A program made the translations under genes and the position numbers. The notes under the pieces are model-generated. The model worked only from the letters and a program-made list of their open reading frames with translations, made no database searches and was not told the DNA's origin. From the NCBI GenBank assembly GCA_031261015.1, contig JAISKG010000209.1:1-5841 (forward strand): a stretch of 5,841 nt of DNA, written 5' to 3'. This document shows positions 5,311 through 5,841 of the stretch, piece after piece (within the stretch, counting starts at the first letter, position 1; each line of letters begins with the position of its first letter). Source of the DNA: Dysgonamonadaceae bacterium (GTDB lineage Bacteria > Bacteroidota > Bacteroidia > Bacteroidales > Azobacteroidaceae).

Positions 5311-5841
5311 ATGGAATCGGAATATAGACTCTATAACGGCGAATGCCACTTAAATAAAAAAGGCTGCTGCAGAAAGCAATGCACCAAATTAAACACTTAC
5401 GACTGGCTGTGCGACATTGCCGCATCCGAGCACGCCACCGATTACGTCGAGGTGCAATTTAAAAATACACGTAAAGGTTATTACCTCAACAGCAATCAGA
5501 TACCTTTGGAAAAAGGCGATGTTGTCGCCGTGGAATCAAGTCCCGGACACGACATCGGTACCGTCACCCTCACCGGCCGGCTGGTTTTGCTGCAAATGAA
5601 AAAATACCGCGTGCGCCCCGATGCCGAAATCCGGCGCATCTACCGGAAAGCTAAGCCCGCCGATTTGGAAAAGTTCGAGGAAGCGAAAGCAAAGGAATAC
5701 GAAACGATGATCCGCTCACGCAAAATCGCCGAAAAATTGGGCTTGCAAATGAAAATCGGAGATGTGGAATATCAGGGCGACGGCAACAAAGCTATTTTCT
5801 ATTATATTGCTGATGAAAGAGTTGACTTCCGTCAATTAATC
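5311..5841 (+). CDS. ricT: PSP1-domain protein, RicT/YaaT family, 3'-truncated
   Basis: An open frame runs from ATG 5311 to the window end, 177 residues without a stop. It matches the RicT (YaaT)/PSP1 family: FKNTRKGYY (52-60), the beta-rich GDVVAVESSPGHDIGTVTLTG (71-91), and the family core LGLQMKIGDVEYQGDG (147-162) leading to KAIFYYIADERVDFRQLI (164-177). The matching B. subtilis region, as I recall it, reads VIFYFTADGRVDFREL. The rest of the PSP1 domain, including its conserved cysteines, should lie beyond the window. In B. subtilis RicT joins RicA and RicF in an iron-sulfur complex that promotes mRNA maturation by RNase Y; the role in Bacteroidota is not clear to me. The N-terminus is cysteine-rich (Cys12, 19, 20, 24, 34), unlike the B. 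subtilis protein. It lies 33 nt after holB, mirroring the B. subtilis order. The in-frame stop at 5275-5277 limits the start; ATG 5311 is the first ATG. Confidence 0.9.
   Translation, partial: MESEYRLYNGECHLNKKGCCRKQCTKLNTYDWLCDIAASEHATDYVEVQFKNTRKGYYLNSNQIPLEKGDVVAVESSPGHDIGTVTLTGRLVLLQMKKYRVRPDAEIRRIYRKAKPADLEKFEEAKAKEYETMIRSRKIAEKLGLQMKIGDVEYQGDGNKAIFYYIADERVDFRQLI

Noticed and set aside
5417..5599. A 60-residue + strand frame within the last gene.
   Set aside because: It is out of frame with the RicT homologue, which continues open to the window end with clear family motifs.

Overview
The window looks like a housekeeping chromosomal segment from a member of the Bacteroidota, most likely Bacteroidales. 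Four things support this: the L13, S2, EF-Ts and RicT proteins have the sequence style I know from Bacteroidia (for example L13 opening MDTLSYKT from a GTG codon); two promoters match the Bacteroidota form TTG-N19-TAnnTTTG; the starts have A-rich leaders without Shine-Dalgarno motifs; and there is a small secreted lipoprotein with an LSSC lipobox. All genes are on the + strand. I cannot name a genus.

Layout. Positions 1-171 hold the end of a small lipoprotein gene that lacks at least its start codon, followed by an intrinsic terminator (199-236). A promoter whose -33 box lies in that terminator's T-tract (228-258) opens a leader of about 120 nt and the translation unit rplM (387-842), rpsI (847-1233), rpsB (1416-2255) and tsf (2279-3103). 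This unit encodes ribosomal proteins L13, S9 and S2 and elongation factor Ts. It ends at a strong terminator (3135-3163). The only large gap inside it is 1234-1415. That gap carries a purine tract, a short heptamer repeat, an imperfect inverted repeat and a foldable segment just before rpsB. I see no matching promoter there, so rpsB-tsf is probably read from the rplM promoter.

The second unit starts at a promoter whose -33 box lies in the terminator hairpin (3143-3173). It contains metF (3199-4152, methylenetetrahydrofolate reductase), holB (4153-5277, clamp-loader delta-prime subunit, whose ATG directly follows the metF stop) and ricT (from 5311, a PSP1/YaaT-family protein cut off by the window end). 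ricT has no stop within the window and was identified by translating the + strand from 5311.

The first unit supplies translation: two ribosomal-protein pairs and the EF-Tu recycling factor. The second joins one-carbon metabolism, replication and a PSP1-domain protein; the holB-ricT adjacency also occurs in Bacillus subtilis. I found no mobile element, CRISPR, phage or defence gene, and nothing I would call a new system. The points most worth a second look are the two untranslated regions before rplM and rpsB, which sit where E. coli has autogenous operators, the reuse of terminator DNA as promoter, and the cysteine-rich N-terminus of the RicT homologue.
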